Source: an uncultured Oscillospiraceae bacterium (GTDB taxonomy: Bacteria > Bacillota > Clostridia > Oscillospirales > Ruminococcaceae). From it: a DNA stretch of 31,966 nt. The translations under genes and the position numbers were made by a program. The notes beneath the pieces were generated by a model. The model saw only the letters and a list, made by a program, of their open reading frames with translations, ran no database searches and was not told the origin of the DNA. The stretch lies in NCBI GenBank assembly GCA_900539195.1, contig UQBC01000031.1:1-31966 (forward strand), read 5' to 3'. Positions 14,156 through 23,176 of the stretch are shown in pieces (position 1 is the first letter of the stretch; every line of letters starts with the position of its first letter).

Positions 14156-16269
14156 AAAGGATAAACATAAACGAGAATAAAATCAACATTGTATTTGATA
14201 TTGAGGATAACGGACAGATAAAGCTGATGCACTTTTCGGCGCTCCCGTTCAATGAAAACGATATATGGGACGAGATGTTTGAAAAGGATCATTTAGGTTG
14301 TTTTGATATAGCGCAGGTTGAAATTGCGGGACTTGACCGTCCGTGTGAACGTCACGGCACGAAGTACATAGTAACGGCACCGGGCTACAGACTTAAGTAC
14401 AAGGATTTTTCCGATACCCGTGACAATATCGGCAGACTTATAAAGGTAACGCAATATGACGAGCCGACAGGTATAGAAGTAATCAGCACGTTCCGTTTCT
14501 ATGATGGCATAAGCATAGTGCGCACCTATACGGAAGTCAGAAATACATCTGCGACCGAAACATACACGCTGACCTATGTTTCATCGTTCAACTATCTCGG
14601 TTTTGAAAAAGAGGGTATTCTTCCTCGTGACGATAAGTTTATTATAAAGATACCGCATAATTCGTGGCAGAAGGAAATGCTGTGGCAGGACTACACCTTT
14701 GAACAGCTCGGTATGCCGCAGTCACAGAAAGACGGCTGGGAACACTGCGGCAAGGCAATAAATGTAACGAATGTAGGTAATTGGTCAACAAACGAATATC
14801 TACCTATGGGTTATATTCAGAACACTGAAACAGGAAACGGGCTTTTCTGGCAGATTGAGCATAACGGCTCGTGGCACTGGGAGATAAGCGACCAGAGAGG
14901 ACATTTTTACCTTGCACTCAGCGGACCTAACGAACAGCAATCCCACTGGTTCAAGAACCTTGCTCCCGGGGAGAGTTTTACGTCCGTTCCTGTTGCAGTC
15001 GGCGTATGTTGTGACTTTGACGAGGGTATGGGCGAGCTTACAAGATACCGCCGTGCGATACGCAGAAAGAATGCCGATAACGAAAAGCTGGCGGTTATTT
15101 TCAACGACTATATGAACTGCCTTTGGGGCGACCCTACCGAAGAAAAGGAAATGCCGCTTATAAAAGCCGCCGCAGAGGCAGGATGTGAGTATTACTGCAT
15201 TGATTGCGGATGGTATGCGGATGGTTTCTGGTGGGACAGCGTGGGCGAGTGGCAGGAGAACCGCCGCCGCTTCCCGAACGGTCTTAAGAAGGTGACCGAT
15301 GAGATAAGAAAATACGGTATGATACCGGGAGTATGGCTTGAGATAGAAGTTATGGGCATAAACTGCGAAATGGCAAAGAAAGTGCCTGACGAATGGTTCT
15401 TTATGCGGCACGGCAAGCGTGTATACGATCGTTCACGCTATCAGCTTGACTTTTCAAATCCCGAAGTCAGTGCTTATGCCGACAGCGTAATTGACCGCCT
15501 TGTAAAAGATTACGGTGTAGGCTACATAAAAATGGACTACAACATAGAACCTGGCATAGGCACTGAGATTAACTGTGACAGCGTCGGCGAAGGACTTATG
15601 CGACACGAAAAGGCATATCTTGCGTGGCTTGACGGCGTGTTTGCGCGTTATCCGGAGCTTATCATAGAAAATTGCTCAAGCGGCGGTATGAGAATAGACT
15701 ATGCTATGCTCAGCCGTTATTCGATACAGTCGACGAGCGATCAGGACGATTACAGAAGATACGCTACAATAGCGGCAAACGCACCGACAGGTCTTTGCCC
15801 CGAACAGAGCGCTATATGGTCATATCCGCTGACAGACGGCGACAGGGAAGAGGTCGTGTTCAATATGGTAAACGCTATGACACAGCGTATCCATCAGAGC
15901 GGACACCTTGCAAATCTCAGCCCCGAGCGAATGTCACTTGTAAAAGAAGCGCTTGAATGCTATAAAAGTATCCGTGAAGATATTAAGAGATCGGTACCGT
16001 TCTGGCCCTTGGGATTATCTCATATCGGTGACGAATGGGTAACACTGGGTCTTAAAGCAGGAAATAAAGCCTATCTTGCGGTATGGCGCAGACAAGGAAA
16101 CAACGAGTGCTGTAATATACCGATAAGATACGCTACAGAAAACGCAAAGGCACGTTGTATCTATCCATCGTTCGATGAGGGAAAACATATGTTCAATCCT
16201 TTGTCAAGGTCCCTTTCTGTAAAACTGCCCGAATGCTTCACGGCAAGGCTTTTTGAAATAGAATTGTAA
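14152..16269 (+). CDS. Alpha-galactosidase, GH36-type
   Basis: A 705-aa retaining glycoside hydrolase releasing terminal alpha-galactose (raffinose-family sugars, galactosides). An N-terminal beta-sandwich domain precedes a TIM barrel. The nucleophile is predicted as D462 in YIKMDYN and the acid/base as D530 in TSDQDDY, after the family motif CSSGGMRID. There is no signal peptide, so it acts in the cytoplasm on imported oligosaccharides. AGGAGG lies just upstream of the ATG, inside the thioesterase gene, and the two overlap by 4 nt. Together with galE it supports galactoside catabolism; galK and galT are not in the window. A related galactoside specificity is possible. Confidence 0.88.
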   Translation: MKRININENKINIVFDIEDNGQIKLMHFSALPFNENDIWDEMFEKDHLGCFDIAQVEIAGLDRPCERHGTKYIVTAPGYRLKYKDFSDTRDNIGRLIKVTQYDEPTGIEVISTFRFYDGISIVRTYTEVRNTSATETYTLTYVSSFNYLGFEKEGILPRDDKFIIKIPHNSWQKEMLWQDYTFEQLGMPQSQKDGWEHCGKAINVTNVGNWSTNEYLPMGYIQNTETGNGLFWQIEHNGSWHWEISDQRGHFYLALSGPNEQQSHWFKNLAPGESFTSVPVAVGVCCDFDEGMGELTRYRRAIRRKNADNEKLAVIFNDYMNCLWGDPTEEKEMPLIKAAAEAGCEYYCIDCGWYADGFWWDSVGEWQENRRRFPNGLKKVTDEIRKYGMIPGVWLEIEVMGINCEMAKKVPDEWFFMRHGKRVYDRSRYQLDFSNPEVSAYADSVIDRLVKDYGVGYIKMDYNIEPGIGTEINCDSVGEGLMRHEKAYLAWLDGVFARYPELIIENCSSGGMRIDYAMLSRYSIQSTSDQDDYRRYATIAANAPTGLCPEQSAIWSYPLTDGDREEVVFNMVNAMTQRIHQSGHLANLSPERMSLVKEALECYKSIREDIKRSVPFWPLGLSHIGDEWVTLGLKAGNKAYLAVWRRQGNNECCNIPIRYATENAKARCIYPSFDEGKHMFNPLSRSLSVKLPECFTARLFEIEL

Positions 16270-16284
16270 TAAAAAGGATAAGTG

Positions 16285-16313
16285 TTGACTTTTATACTTT
16301 AGAGTGATAAAAT
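16285..16313 (+). promoter_or_regulatory. Promoter of the yerC-hemZ gene run
   Basis: TTGACT (16285-16290), exact 17-bp spacer, TAAAAT (16308-16313), with a start near 16320 and a leader of about 49 nt. No terminator is visible from here to the end of hemZ, so this promoter may drive up to seven genes. Confidence 0.7.
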
Positions 16314-16368
16314 AGTAGTATTATTATAGAGGTATTTTACCTATTTGCTTTTGAGAAAGGGAAACGCA

Positions 16369-16662
16369 ATGAACACAAAACTTGTTTCAAAGGATAAAGA
16401 CGAGCTTTTCAAAGCGATAATGGAGCTTAGAAGTATTGAAGAATGCTATGACTTTTTTGAGGATCTGTGCACTATAAGAGAGCTTGAATCAATGGCTCAG
16501 CGTCTGCACGTTGCAAAACTGCTTGTAGAGGGCAGAGTATACAGCGATATAGTCGAAGAAACAGGAGCCAGTACTGCCACGATAAGCCGTGTAAACAGGT
16601 CTTTACAGGGCGGAAATGACGGCTACTCCATCGTTTTCGACAGAATGAAGGATAACGATTGA
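16369..16662 (+). CDS. yerC: YerC/TrpR-like DNA-binding protein
   Basis: A 97-aa all-helical protein of the Trp-repressor-like family (YerC/YecD of Bacillus). The conserved core has ELFKAIMELRS and LCTIRELESMAQRL, then a helix-turn-helix in which YSDIVEETGASTATISRVNR is the recognition unit (about residues 58-77). Members are presumed transcriptional regulators; the ligand and targets are unknown, and tryptophan binding should not be assumed. The ATG at 16369 is chosen over an in-frame upstream start because a GAAAGGGA site precedes it and family homology begins there. It is the first gene of the co-directional run. Confidence 0.9.
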   Translation: MNTKLVSKDKDELFKAIMELRSIEECYDFFEDLCTIRELESMAQRLHVAKLLVEGRVYSDIVEETGASTATISRVNRSLQGGNDGYSIVFDRMKDND

Positions 16663-16678
16663 CCGAAAGGGTGATAAT

Positions 16679-17428
16679 ATGTCGGCATACGGTTGTTTTG
16701 CGGACGTTTACGACACGCTGACTTCCAATATCGACTATAATGAGCTTGCCGGGTATTATGACAGAATAATTACTTCTCACGGCGGCAAAAGGGGTATACT
16801 TCTTGACCTCGCCTGCGGTACGGGCAGTATGTCGATGCAGTTTTCCGCTCTCGGATATGATGTTATCGGAGTGGACCTAAGCACCGAAATGCTCAGTGTA
16901 GCAAAGGAAAAACCGCACAAAAACATAGAGTATCTGTGTCAGGATATGTGCGAGCTTGATATGTACGGCACTATTGACGTTACCGTATGTGTGCTTGACA
17001 GCATTAACCATCTTGACAGTAAAGAGGATATGCTGCGTTGCTTTAAGTCGGTATCTCTCTTTTGCGATCCGAAAGGACTTTTTGTGTTTGACATTAACAC
17101 TGTGAGAAAGCACAGAGAGGTGCTTGCGGATAATACATTCGTGTACGATATGGAGAAAGTCTACTGCGTGTGGCAGAATTATTTTGACTGCGACAGTGGT
17201 GACAACAGGGTAAATATAGCACTTGATATTTTCACTGAAAACGAGGACGGCTCTTATGAGCGTTCCTGTGAGGATTTTTCAGAGATAGCTTTACCGCTTG
17301 AAGAAATTGAAGAATTACTGCATAAGGCAGGCTTCAGGATTCTTGACAGATATAATTATATGACAACTGAAAAGGGCAGTGAGGACAGCGAAAAGGTGCT
17401 TTACTGCTGTGCAAAGGAAGCAGAATAA
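16679..17428 (+). CDS. Class I SAM-dependent methyltransferase
   Basis: A 249-aa cytoplasmic methyltransferase with a Rossmann-like fold. The SAM-binding motif I is LDLACGTGS (residues 42-50), followed by VIGVDLS (motif II acidic residue) and VCVLDSINHL (motif IV region). The substrate cannot be inferred. The gene starts 17 nt after yerC with an AAAGGGTG ribosome site and abuts hslO with no intergenic base, so all three are probably co-transcribed. The family is common at this position in clostridial genomes, next to hslO. Confidence 0.88.
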   Translation: MSAYGCFADVYDTLTSNIDYNELAGYYDRIITSHGGKRGILLDLACGTGSMSMQFSALGYDVIGVDLSTEMLSVAKEKPHKNIEYLCQDMCELDMYGTIDVTVCVLDSINHLDSKEDMLRCFKSVSLFCDPKGLFVFDINTVRKHREVLADNTFVYDMEKVYCVWQNYFDCDSGDNRVNIALDIFTENEDGSYERSCEDFSEIALPLEEIEELLHKAGFRILDRYNYMTTEKGSEDSEKVLYCCAKEAE

Positions 17429-18304
17429 ATGGGAAAGATAGTAAGAGCATTATCGGCAGACGGCAGTGCGCTTTGCAGTGCAATCGACACTACCGATATT
17501 GTAAACGAAATACACAGAATACACGGCACATCGGCTACAGCGTCAGCGGCGGCAGGCAGACTTGCCACTGCGGCTTGTATTATGGGTGCGCTTATGAAAA
17601 ACGAAACCGACAGACTTGAGCTGAGGATAAACGGCGGCGGAAAAATCGGTACAATTACGACCGTAGCCGACTACAGAGGCAACGTAAAATGCTGTATGGA
17701 TAATCCTTTTGCCGATCTGCCGCTCAACTCCAAAGGCAAACTTGATGTCGGAGGAATAGTAGGCACGGACGGTTATCTTTCGGTGATAAGAGATCTCGGT
17801 ATGAAAGAGCCTTATGTAGGACAGGTGCCTATAGTGAGCGGAGAAATAGCTATGGACGTAACGCAGTATTATGCGGTAAGCGAGCAGATACCTACCGTCT
17901 GCGCACTGGGCGTACTTGTCGATACCGACCTTACGATAAAAAAGGCAGGCGGATATATGATACAGCTTGTACCGCCCGTGAACGAAGCCGCTATAGATTT
18001 TATAGAAGAAAATATCAAGGATATGCAGTCTGTGACAAAAATGCTTGAGGACGGACTTACTCCCGAAGAGATAGCACTTAAAGGTCTTAAAGGTCTTGAT
18101 GGTGAAATTCTTGACAGCTGGGAGGCACAGTATTACTGCGACTGCTCAAGAGAGCGTACCGAGCAGGTGCTGATAACACTCGGCAAGGACGAGCTTGCAA
18201 AGCTTGCAGAGGAAGAGCCGGTCACGGAAGTGTGCTGTCATTTCTGTGATAATAAATATCGTTTTACATCGGAAGAACTGAAAGAACTTATCAAGAGGAT
18301 ATAA
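17429..18304 (+). CDS. hslO: Hsp33 redox-regulated chaperone
   Basis: A 291-aa cytoplasmic holdase chaperone activated by oxidation. The N-terminal substrate-binding domain is full length. The C-terminal zinc-binding redox switch is intact: CxC at C237/C239 and CxxC at C270/C273, with an extra Cys at 269. When reduced, the four cysteines hold zinc; oxidative unfolding exposes the binding surface. The ATG immediately follows the methyltransferase stop. It fits with recJ and rel downstream as a stress-protection set in an anaerobe exposed to oxygen. Confidence 0.95.
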   Translation: MGKIVRALSADGSALCSAIDTTDIVNEIHRIHGTSATASAAAGRLATAACIMGALMKNETDRLELRINGGGKIGTITTVADYRGNVKCCMDNPFADLPLNSKGKLDVGGIVGTDGYLSVIRDLGMKEPYVGQVPIVSGEIAMDVTQYYAVSEQIPTVCALGVLVDTDLTIKKAGGYMIQLVPPVNEAAIDFIEENIKDMQSVTKMLEDGLTPEEIALKGLKGLDGEILDSWEAQYYCDCSRERTEQVLITLGKDELAKLAEEEPVTEVCCHFCDNKYRFTSEELKELIKRI

Positions 18305-18310
18305 TTTCTT

Positions 18311-20329
18311 ATGAAAAAATGGCTTGTCAGAAATACGGACAATGCACTTGCAATGAAACTCAAGACAGACACGGGACTGCCGATGCTTTTGTGCAGTCTG
18401 CTTGTCGGCAGAGGAATATACACAGCCGAGCAGGCACAGCAGTATTTCAACGGTACAGAGCTTTCCGACCCCTTGCTTATTGCGGATATGGATAAGGCAG
18501 TACAGGCGATAGAAGAAGCGGTTGACAATGAAGTAAAGATAACCGTATACGGCGATTATGACTGTGACGGTGTTACTTCTACCGTTATGCTTTACACACA
18601 TCTTGACGCAATTGGCGCTGATGTACAATGGTACATACCGACCCGTGAAGAGGGTTACGGACTGAATGAGAATGCGGTACGCAAACTGCACGAGGACGGC
18701 ACCGGTCTTATAATAACGGTAGACAACGGCGTTTCAGCCGTCAACGAGGCTGAGCTTATATATGAGCTCGGCATGAAGCTTGTTATAACCGATCATCACC
18801 AGCTTCCTGAGATTCTGCCTAAAGCGGAGGCTATCGTAAATCCGCACAGACAAGATGACAGCTCTCCCTATAAAGAGCTTGCCGGCTGCGGCGTTGCGCT
18901 AAAGCTCATTATGGCGCTGGAACGTGATGTTGAAGGTGTTCTTGAGCAGTATGCCGACCTTGCGGCTATCGGCACTATAGGCGATGTTGTCGCACTGACA
19001 GGAGAAAACCGCATAATAGTTAAGCGTGGACTTCTTGAAATGCAGTACAGCGAAAATCAGGGACTTCTGGCGCTTATCAATGCGGCGGGACTTGATGCCG
19101 AAAGTATTACTTCTACAGGCATAGCGTTCGGCTTATGCCCCCGTATAAATGCCGCAGGACGTTATGACAGTCCGAAAGCGGCGGCAGAGCTTCTTATGGC
19201 TCAGACCGGACAGATAGCTGAGATAAAAGCGCAGGAACTGAATGAGCTGAATGCTAAGAGAAAACAGATCGAAAGCGATATTCTCGAAATGGCAAAGGCT
19301 CAGCTTATTGCCGACCCTAAAGCGTTCAACTCCCGTGTGCTTATTGTTTGCGGCGAGGGCTGGAATCACGGAATTATCGGTATAGTAAGCGCAAGACTTC
19401 TTGAACTTTACGAAAAGCCCTGTATCGTCATAGGAATAGAGGGCGATGAGGCAAGAGGCTCAGCGAGAAGCATCGAAGGCTTTTCGCTTTATACCGCACT
19501 TGATGCGTGCAGTGAGCATCTTACACGTTTCGGAGGTCATACGAAGGCGGCAGGCTTTTCACTTCCGAAAGACAAGGTAGATGATTTTATAGCTCAGCTG
19601 AGAAGCTATGCGGATGAAAAATTCCCTTCAATGCCGGTTATGACAACGGAGGCTGATATTGAGCCGGAGCTGTCTGACCTTGAAATATCTTCAATCGAGA
19701 ATCTTCGTCATTTACAGCCTTACGGTGAAGAAAACAACGCTCCGCTGTTTTTGATGAGAAACTGCATGATAATATCATCACGACCTCTCAAAGACGGAAA
19801 GTATACGTCGTTTACGGCAGAGTATAAAGGTTCGCAGTTCAAGTTCCTCTGTTTCAGCATTTCATACGATAAATTCGGATATTTTCCCGGCGATAAGGTC
19901 GATGTGCTCAGCAATATCGAGATAAACGAATATAATGATAAAAAAAGCGTCAGCGTAAGAGTAAAGGACATACGCAGAAGTGATTTTACACAGGATAAGT
20001 ATTTTGCCGCAAGGAATTTCTATGAAAAAATCCTCAGAGGCGAAAAAACCGATCCAAGGCTTCTTAAACGTATCCTGCCCGATAAGGAAAACATGAAGCT
20101 CCCGTTCGACCTTGCAAGAAAGCTGACCTCTATAGATTCAGCCGCACAGATTGCAATGTCACACGGAATGAATTACTGTCTGTTTATGATGTGTCTGCAC
20201 ATATTTGCGGAGTTCGGACATCTTAAGCTTGACAGAATAAACGGTACAATGGAGTTTATCAAGGGCGGCAGACGTATAGAGCTTGAAAACTCGGCAGTTG
20301 TTAAAAGGATAATGAAATCCTGCAGCTGA
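18311..20329 (+). CDS. recJ: Single-stranded-DNA exonuclease RecJ
   Basis: A 5'-3' single-strand exonuclease for recombinational and mismatch repair, 672 aa. The DHH phosphoesterase core has motif I DYDCDG (D82, D84, D86) and the DHH triad in VITDHHQLPE (about residue 160). The DHHA1 domain carries GGHTKAAGFS. An OB-fold region (about residues 450-560) and a C-terminal extension beyond the E. coli length are typical of Firmicutes RecJ. It starts 7 nt after hslO. recJ directly upstream of rel is common; in many Firmicutes apt lies between them, and it is absent here. Confidence 0.95.
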   Translation: MKKWLVRNTDNALAMKLKTDTGLPMLLCSLLVGRGIYTAEQAQQYFNGTELSDPLLIADMDKAVQAIEEAVDNEVKITVYGDYDCDGVTSTVMLYTHLDAIGADVQWYIPTREEGYGLNENAVRKLHEDGTGLIITVDNGVSAVNEAELIYELGMKLVITDHHQLPEILPKAEAIVNPHRQDDSSPYKELAGCGVALKLIMALERDVEGVLEQYADLAAIGTIGDVVALTGENRIIVKRGLLEMQYSENQGLLALINAAGLDAESITSTGIAFGLCPRINAAGRYDSPKAAAELLMAQTGQIAEIKAQELNELNAKRKQIESDILEMAKAQLIADPKAFNSRVLIVCGEGWNHGIIGIVSARLLELYEKPCIVIGIEGDEARGSARSIEGFSLYTALDACSEHLTRFGGHTKAAGFSLPKDKVDDFIAQLRSYADEKFPSMPVMTTEADIEPELSDLEISSIENLRHLQPYGEENNAPLFLMRNCMIISSRPLKDGKYTSFTAEYKGSQFKFLCFSISYDKFGYFPGDKVDVLSNIEINEYNDKKSVSVRVKDIRRSDFTQDKYFAARNFYEKILRGEKTDPRLLKRILPDKENMKLPFDLARKLTSIDSAAQIAMSHGMNYCLFMMCLHIFAEFGHLKLDRINGTMEFIKGGRRIELENSAVVKRIMKSCS

Positions 20330-20359
20330 AAAATTACGGAGTGAACGGAGGCGATAAGC

Positions 20360-22537
20360 ATGACATATACGATAGATATGCTTATTGACAAGATAAAAGA
20401 AGTAGGAAAGAGCTACGACCTTGATAAAATACAGGCGGCTTATGAGCTGGCGGAAAAAGCGCACGACGGTGTTTTCCGCTCGTCCGGAGAGCCTTATATT
20501 ACGCACCCTGTAGCAGTAGCATATATACTTGTAGAACAGTTCTGCATGGATACGGATACAATATGCGCCGCACTTCTGCACGATGTTGTAGAGGATACCG
20601 ATGTCGGACTTGACGTTATACAAAAGAAGTTCGGCGAGGATGTCGCTCATCTTGTTGACGGCGTTACAAAGATAGGTCAGGTTCCCCTTAACACCCGTGA
20701 GGAACAACAGGCGGAGAATATCCGTAAGATACTTATTGCAATGTCAAAGGATATTCGTGTTATTATCATAAAGCTCGCCGACAGACTTCATAATATGAGG
20801 ACGCTTGCGAGCAGACCGCCTGAAAAGCAGCGCAAGACCTCTCTTGAAACGATGAATTTCTACGCACCTATAGCTCACAGGCTCGGTATCAGTGATGTAA
20901 AGGAAGAAATGGAAGACCTTGCCCTGCGCTATCTTGATCCTTACGGCTTCAAGGAGATCGAGTCGCTTCTTGATGTCCATAAGGATGAACGTGATACGTT
21001 TATCGACAAGATAAAAGGTATGATAAGAGAGCGTATATCGGACATTCAGCCTCCGCCGATAATCGAGGGCAGAGTAAAAAGCATATACAGCATTTACAAG
21101 AAGGTTTATGTCAAGGGAAAGGATTTTTCAGAGATATACGATATATATGCCGTGAGGATCATTCTTCAGACAGTTGTCGAGTGCTACAACGTACTCGGTA
21201 TTATTCACGATATGTTCCGTCCTATCCCTTACCGTTTCAAGGACTATATAGCCATGCCAAAACCTAACCGCTACCAGTCGCTTCATACGACCGTTATCGG
21301 CAGGGAAGGCATACCCTTTGAAGTACAGATAAGAACGCAGGAAATGCACAACACCGCTCAGTACGGCGTTGCGGCACACTGGAAATATAAAGCCGGAATA
21401 TCTGGAAACGTTGCAGGCGAAAAGCGTTTTGACTGGATAAGACAGCTTCTTGAACAGCAGCAGGAAGCAGACGATGTAGAACAGATATCTGAAGCTATCA
21501 AGGTCGATCTTGCCCCCGATGATGTATATATCTTCACTCCCAAGGGTGACGTCATAACGCTGCCTGCAGGCTCTAACGTTATAGATTTTGCCTACGCTAT
21601 CCATACGCAGGTCGGCAACAAGATGACGGGCGCTAAGGTCGGCGGCAGAATGGTGCCGTTTGATCATACACTGCATACGGGCGATATTGTTGAGATACTG
21701 ACCAGCGGAAGCGATAATTACGGTCCTAACCGTAATTGGAGCGAGATAGCAAAGACCAACGAAGCCAAGGCAAAGATAAGAGCGTGGTTCAAGCGTGAAC
21801 GCAGAGAAGAGAATATCGAGTGCGGTAAAGCGGCATTTGAAAAAGAGATACGCAGAAACAATATTATTGTTGACGACGAAATACTTTTACAGTCTGCTCA
21901 CCGTCAGCGCTTGTCATCGGTTGACGATCTGTATGCGGCTATAGGCTACGGCGGTGTACAGCTTTCCAAAATCATTACCCGCCTGAAGGAAGAGCAGGTA
22001 AAACAGCAGAGATTAAATGCAGCTCAGGCTCAGCCCATAGATATAGAAAAGACTATAGCCGACAACAATAAGAGAGCACAGAAGAACGGAGTTGTCCTCG
22101 ACGGAATTGACGACTGCGCCGTAAAATACGCACAGTGCTGTAATCCGCTCCCCGGAGATGATATCATGGGCTTTATCACCCGTGGCTACGGGGTTTCGAT
22201 TCATAAAGCGGATTGTCAGAACGTAAAGCTCGGTATGCAGGGCGAAAACAAGGACAGATGGGTAAAGGCGCATTGGGCGGTGAACTCGAGCAGCTCGTTC
22301 AGAGCGACTGTTGATATCATTGCGGACGACAGAACGGCGCTTATTGCGGATATCACAACGGCAATTGCAAGCAACCATCTGCCTATTCACGAGATAAATG
22401 CGCATTCGCTTAAAAACGGTAATGCGAACATTGTTCTTACAATCGAAGTAAGCGGTATTGACCAGCTGAAGAGTATAATACTCCGACTTCAGAAGATACC
22501 CGGAGTAATCTCTGCCGAAAGGACAGGAAAACAGTAA
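20360..22537 (+). CDS. relA: Bifunctional (p)ppGpp synthetase/hydrolase Rel
   Basis: A 725-aa long RelA/SpoT homologue that makes and degrades (p)ppGpp in the stringent response. Domains in order: HD hydrolase with H49 and the H74-D75...E78-D79 motif (HDVVEDT), so hydrolysis is likely intact; synthetase with RFKD (the RxKD signature of bifunctional enzymes), YQSLHTTV and VQIRT; TGS (about residues 395-455); a helical/zinc-finger region with CCNPLPGD; and a C-terminal ACT domain. CGGAGG precedes the ATG. The stop overlaps the next start by one base (TAATG), so the MBL gene is translationally coupled. Confidence 0.95.
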   Translation: MTYTIDMLIDKIKEVGKSYDLDKIQAAYELAEKAHDGVFRSSGEPYITHPVAVAYILVEQFCMDTDTICAALLHDVVEDTDVGLDVIQKKFGEDVAHLVDGVTKIGQVPLNTREEQQAENIRKILIAMSKDIRVIIIKLADRLHNMRTLASRPPEKQRKTSLETMNFYAPIAHRLGISDVKEEMEDLALRYLDPYGFKEIESLLDVHKDERDTFIDKIKGMIRERISDIQPPPIIEGRVKSIYSIYKKVYVKGKDFSEIYDIYAVRIILQTVVECYNVLGIIHDMFRPIPYRFKDYIAMPKPNRYQSLHTTVIGREGIPFEVQIRTQEMHNTAQYGVAAHWKYKAGISGNVAGEKRFDWIRQLLEQQQEADDVEQISEAIKVDLAPDDVYIFTPKGDVITLPAGSNVIDFAYAIHTQVGNKMTGAKVGGRMVPFDHTLHTGDIVEILTSGSDNYGPNRNWSEIAKTNEAKAKIRAWFKRERREENIECGKAAFEKEIRRNNIIVDDEILLQSAHRQRLSSVDDLYAAIGYGGVQLSKIITRLKEEQVKQQRLNAAQAQPIDIEKTIADNNKRAQKNGVVLDGIDDCAVKYAQCCNPLPGDDIMGFITRGYGVSIHKADCQNVKLGMQGENKDRWVKAHWAVNSSSSFRATVDIIADDRTALIADITTAIASNHLPIHEINAHSLKNGNANIVLTIEVSGIDQLKSIILRLQKIPGVISAERTGKQ

Positions 22538-23175
22538 TGGAAATTAAAACACTCACCTTAGGCGAGCTTGGCACAAATTGCTATATTGTGATCAGCGCCG
22601 CAGGAAACGCCGCAGTAATAGACCCTGCGGACGATGCACAGCGCATTCTTGATGCTCTGGGAGCCGAAAACGCAGAGCTTAAAATGATACTTCTCACACA
22701 CGGACATTTTGATCATACAGGTGCCGCCGCAGATCTGAAAGAACAGACAGGCGCAAAGGTGTACATACACGCAAAAGACGAATGTATGCTTGACGACACA
22801 ATAAAGAATGTTGCATATCTCTGCCCCGATTATTCCTACAAGCCGTTTTCGGCAGATAAACTTCTTTCTGACGGCGATATAATACGTCTTGATGAGATAG
22901 AGTTCAGTGTTATGAGCACTCCCGGACATACGTCCGGCAGTGTGGTTTATTTTGCCGATAACTATATGTTTGCAGGTGATACAATTTTTGAGGGCTCGGC
23001 AGGAAGAACCGATTTCTATTCGGGGGATTATATCGCACAGCGCAACAGCCTTGCAAGACTTGCGGCACTGCGTGAGGATTATATAATCTATCCCGGTCAC
23101 GGCGGCTCAACCACGCTGAAGCAGGAAAAGAAGTTCAATCCTTACCTCGGACAAAGTCCGGTGGATTTCTTCTGA
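22537..23175 (+). CDS. MBL-fold metallohydrolase
   Basis: A 212-aa cytoplasmic metallo-beta-lactamase-fold hydrolase of the glyoxalase-II-like group. The metal motif THGHFDHTG supplies H55, H57, D59 and H60. Further ligands lie in TPGHTSG, FAGDTIF and YPGHGGST. Relatives include hydroxyacylglutathione-type thioesterases, but the C-terminal glutathione-binding domain is missing and clostridia often lack glutathione, so the substrate is unknown. The gene is coupled to rel by a one-base overlap and followed 1 nt later by hemZ. This rel-MBL-hemZ order is a recurring clostridial arrangement. Confidence 0.9.
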   Translation: MEIKTLTLGELGTNCYIVISAAGNAAVIDPADDAQRILDALGAENAELKMILLTHGHFDHTGAAADLKEQTGAKVYIHAKDECMLDDTIKNVAYLCPDYSYKPFSADKLLSDGDIIRLDEIEFSVMSTPGHTSGSVVYFADNYMFAGDTIFEGSAGRTDFYSGDYIAQRNSLARLAALREDYIIYPGHGGSTTLKQEKKFNPYLGQSPVDFF

Positions 23176-23176
23176 T

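Noticed and set aside
20159..20707. 182-aa minus-strand ORF opposite recJ/rel, and similar long antisense ORFs at 8774-9430, 14800-15411, 18146-18691 and 21128-21676
   Set aside because: All are opposite conserved genes, lack ribosome sites and have compositions typical of antisense reading.
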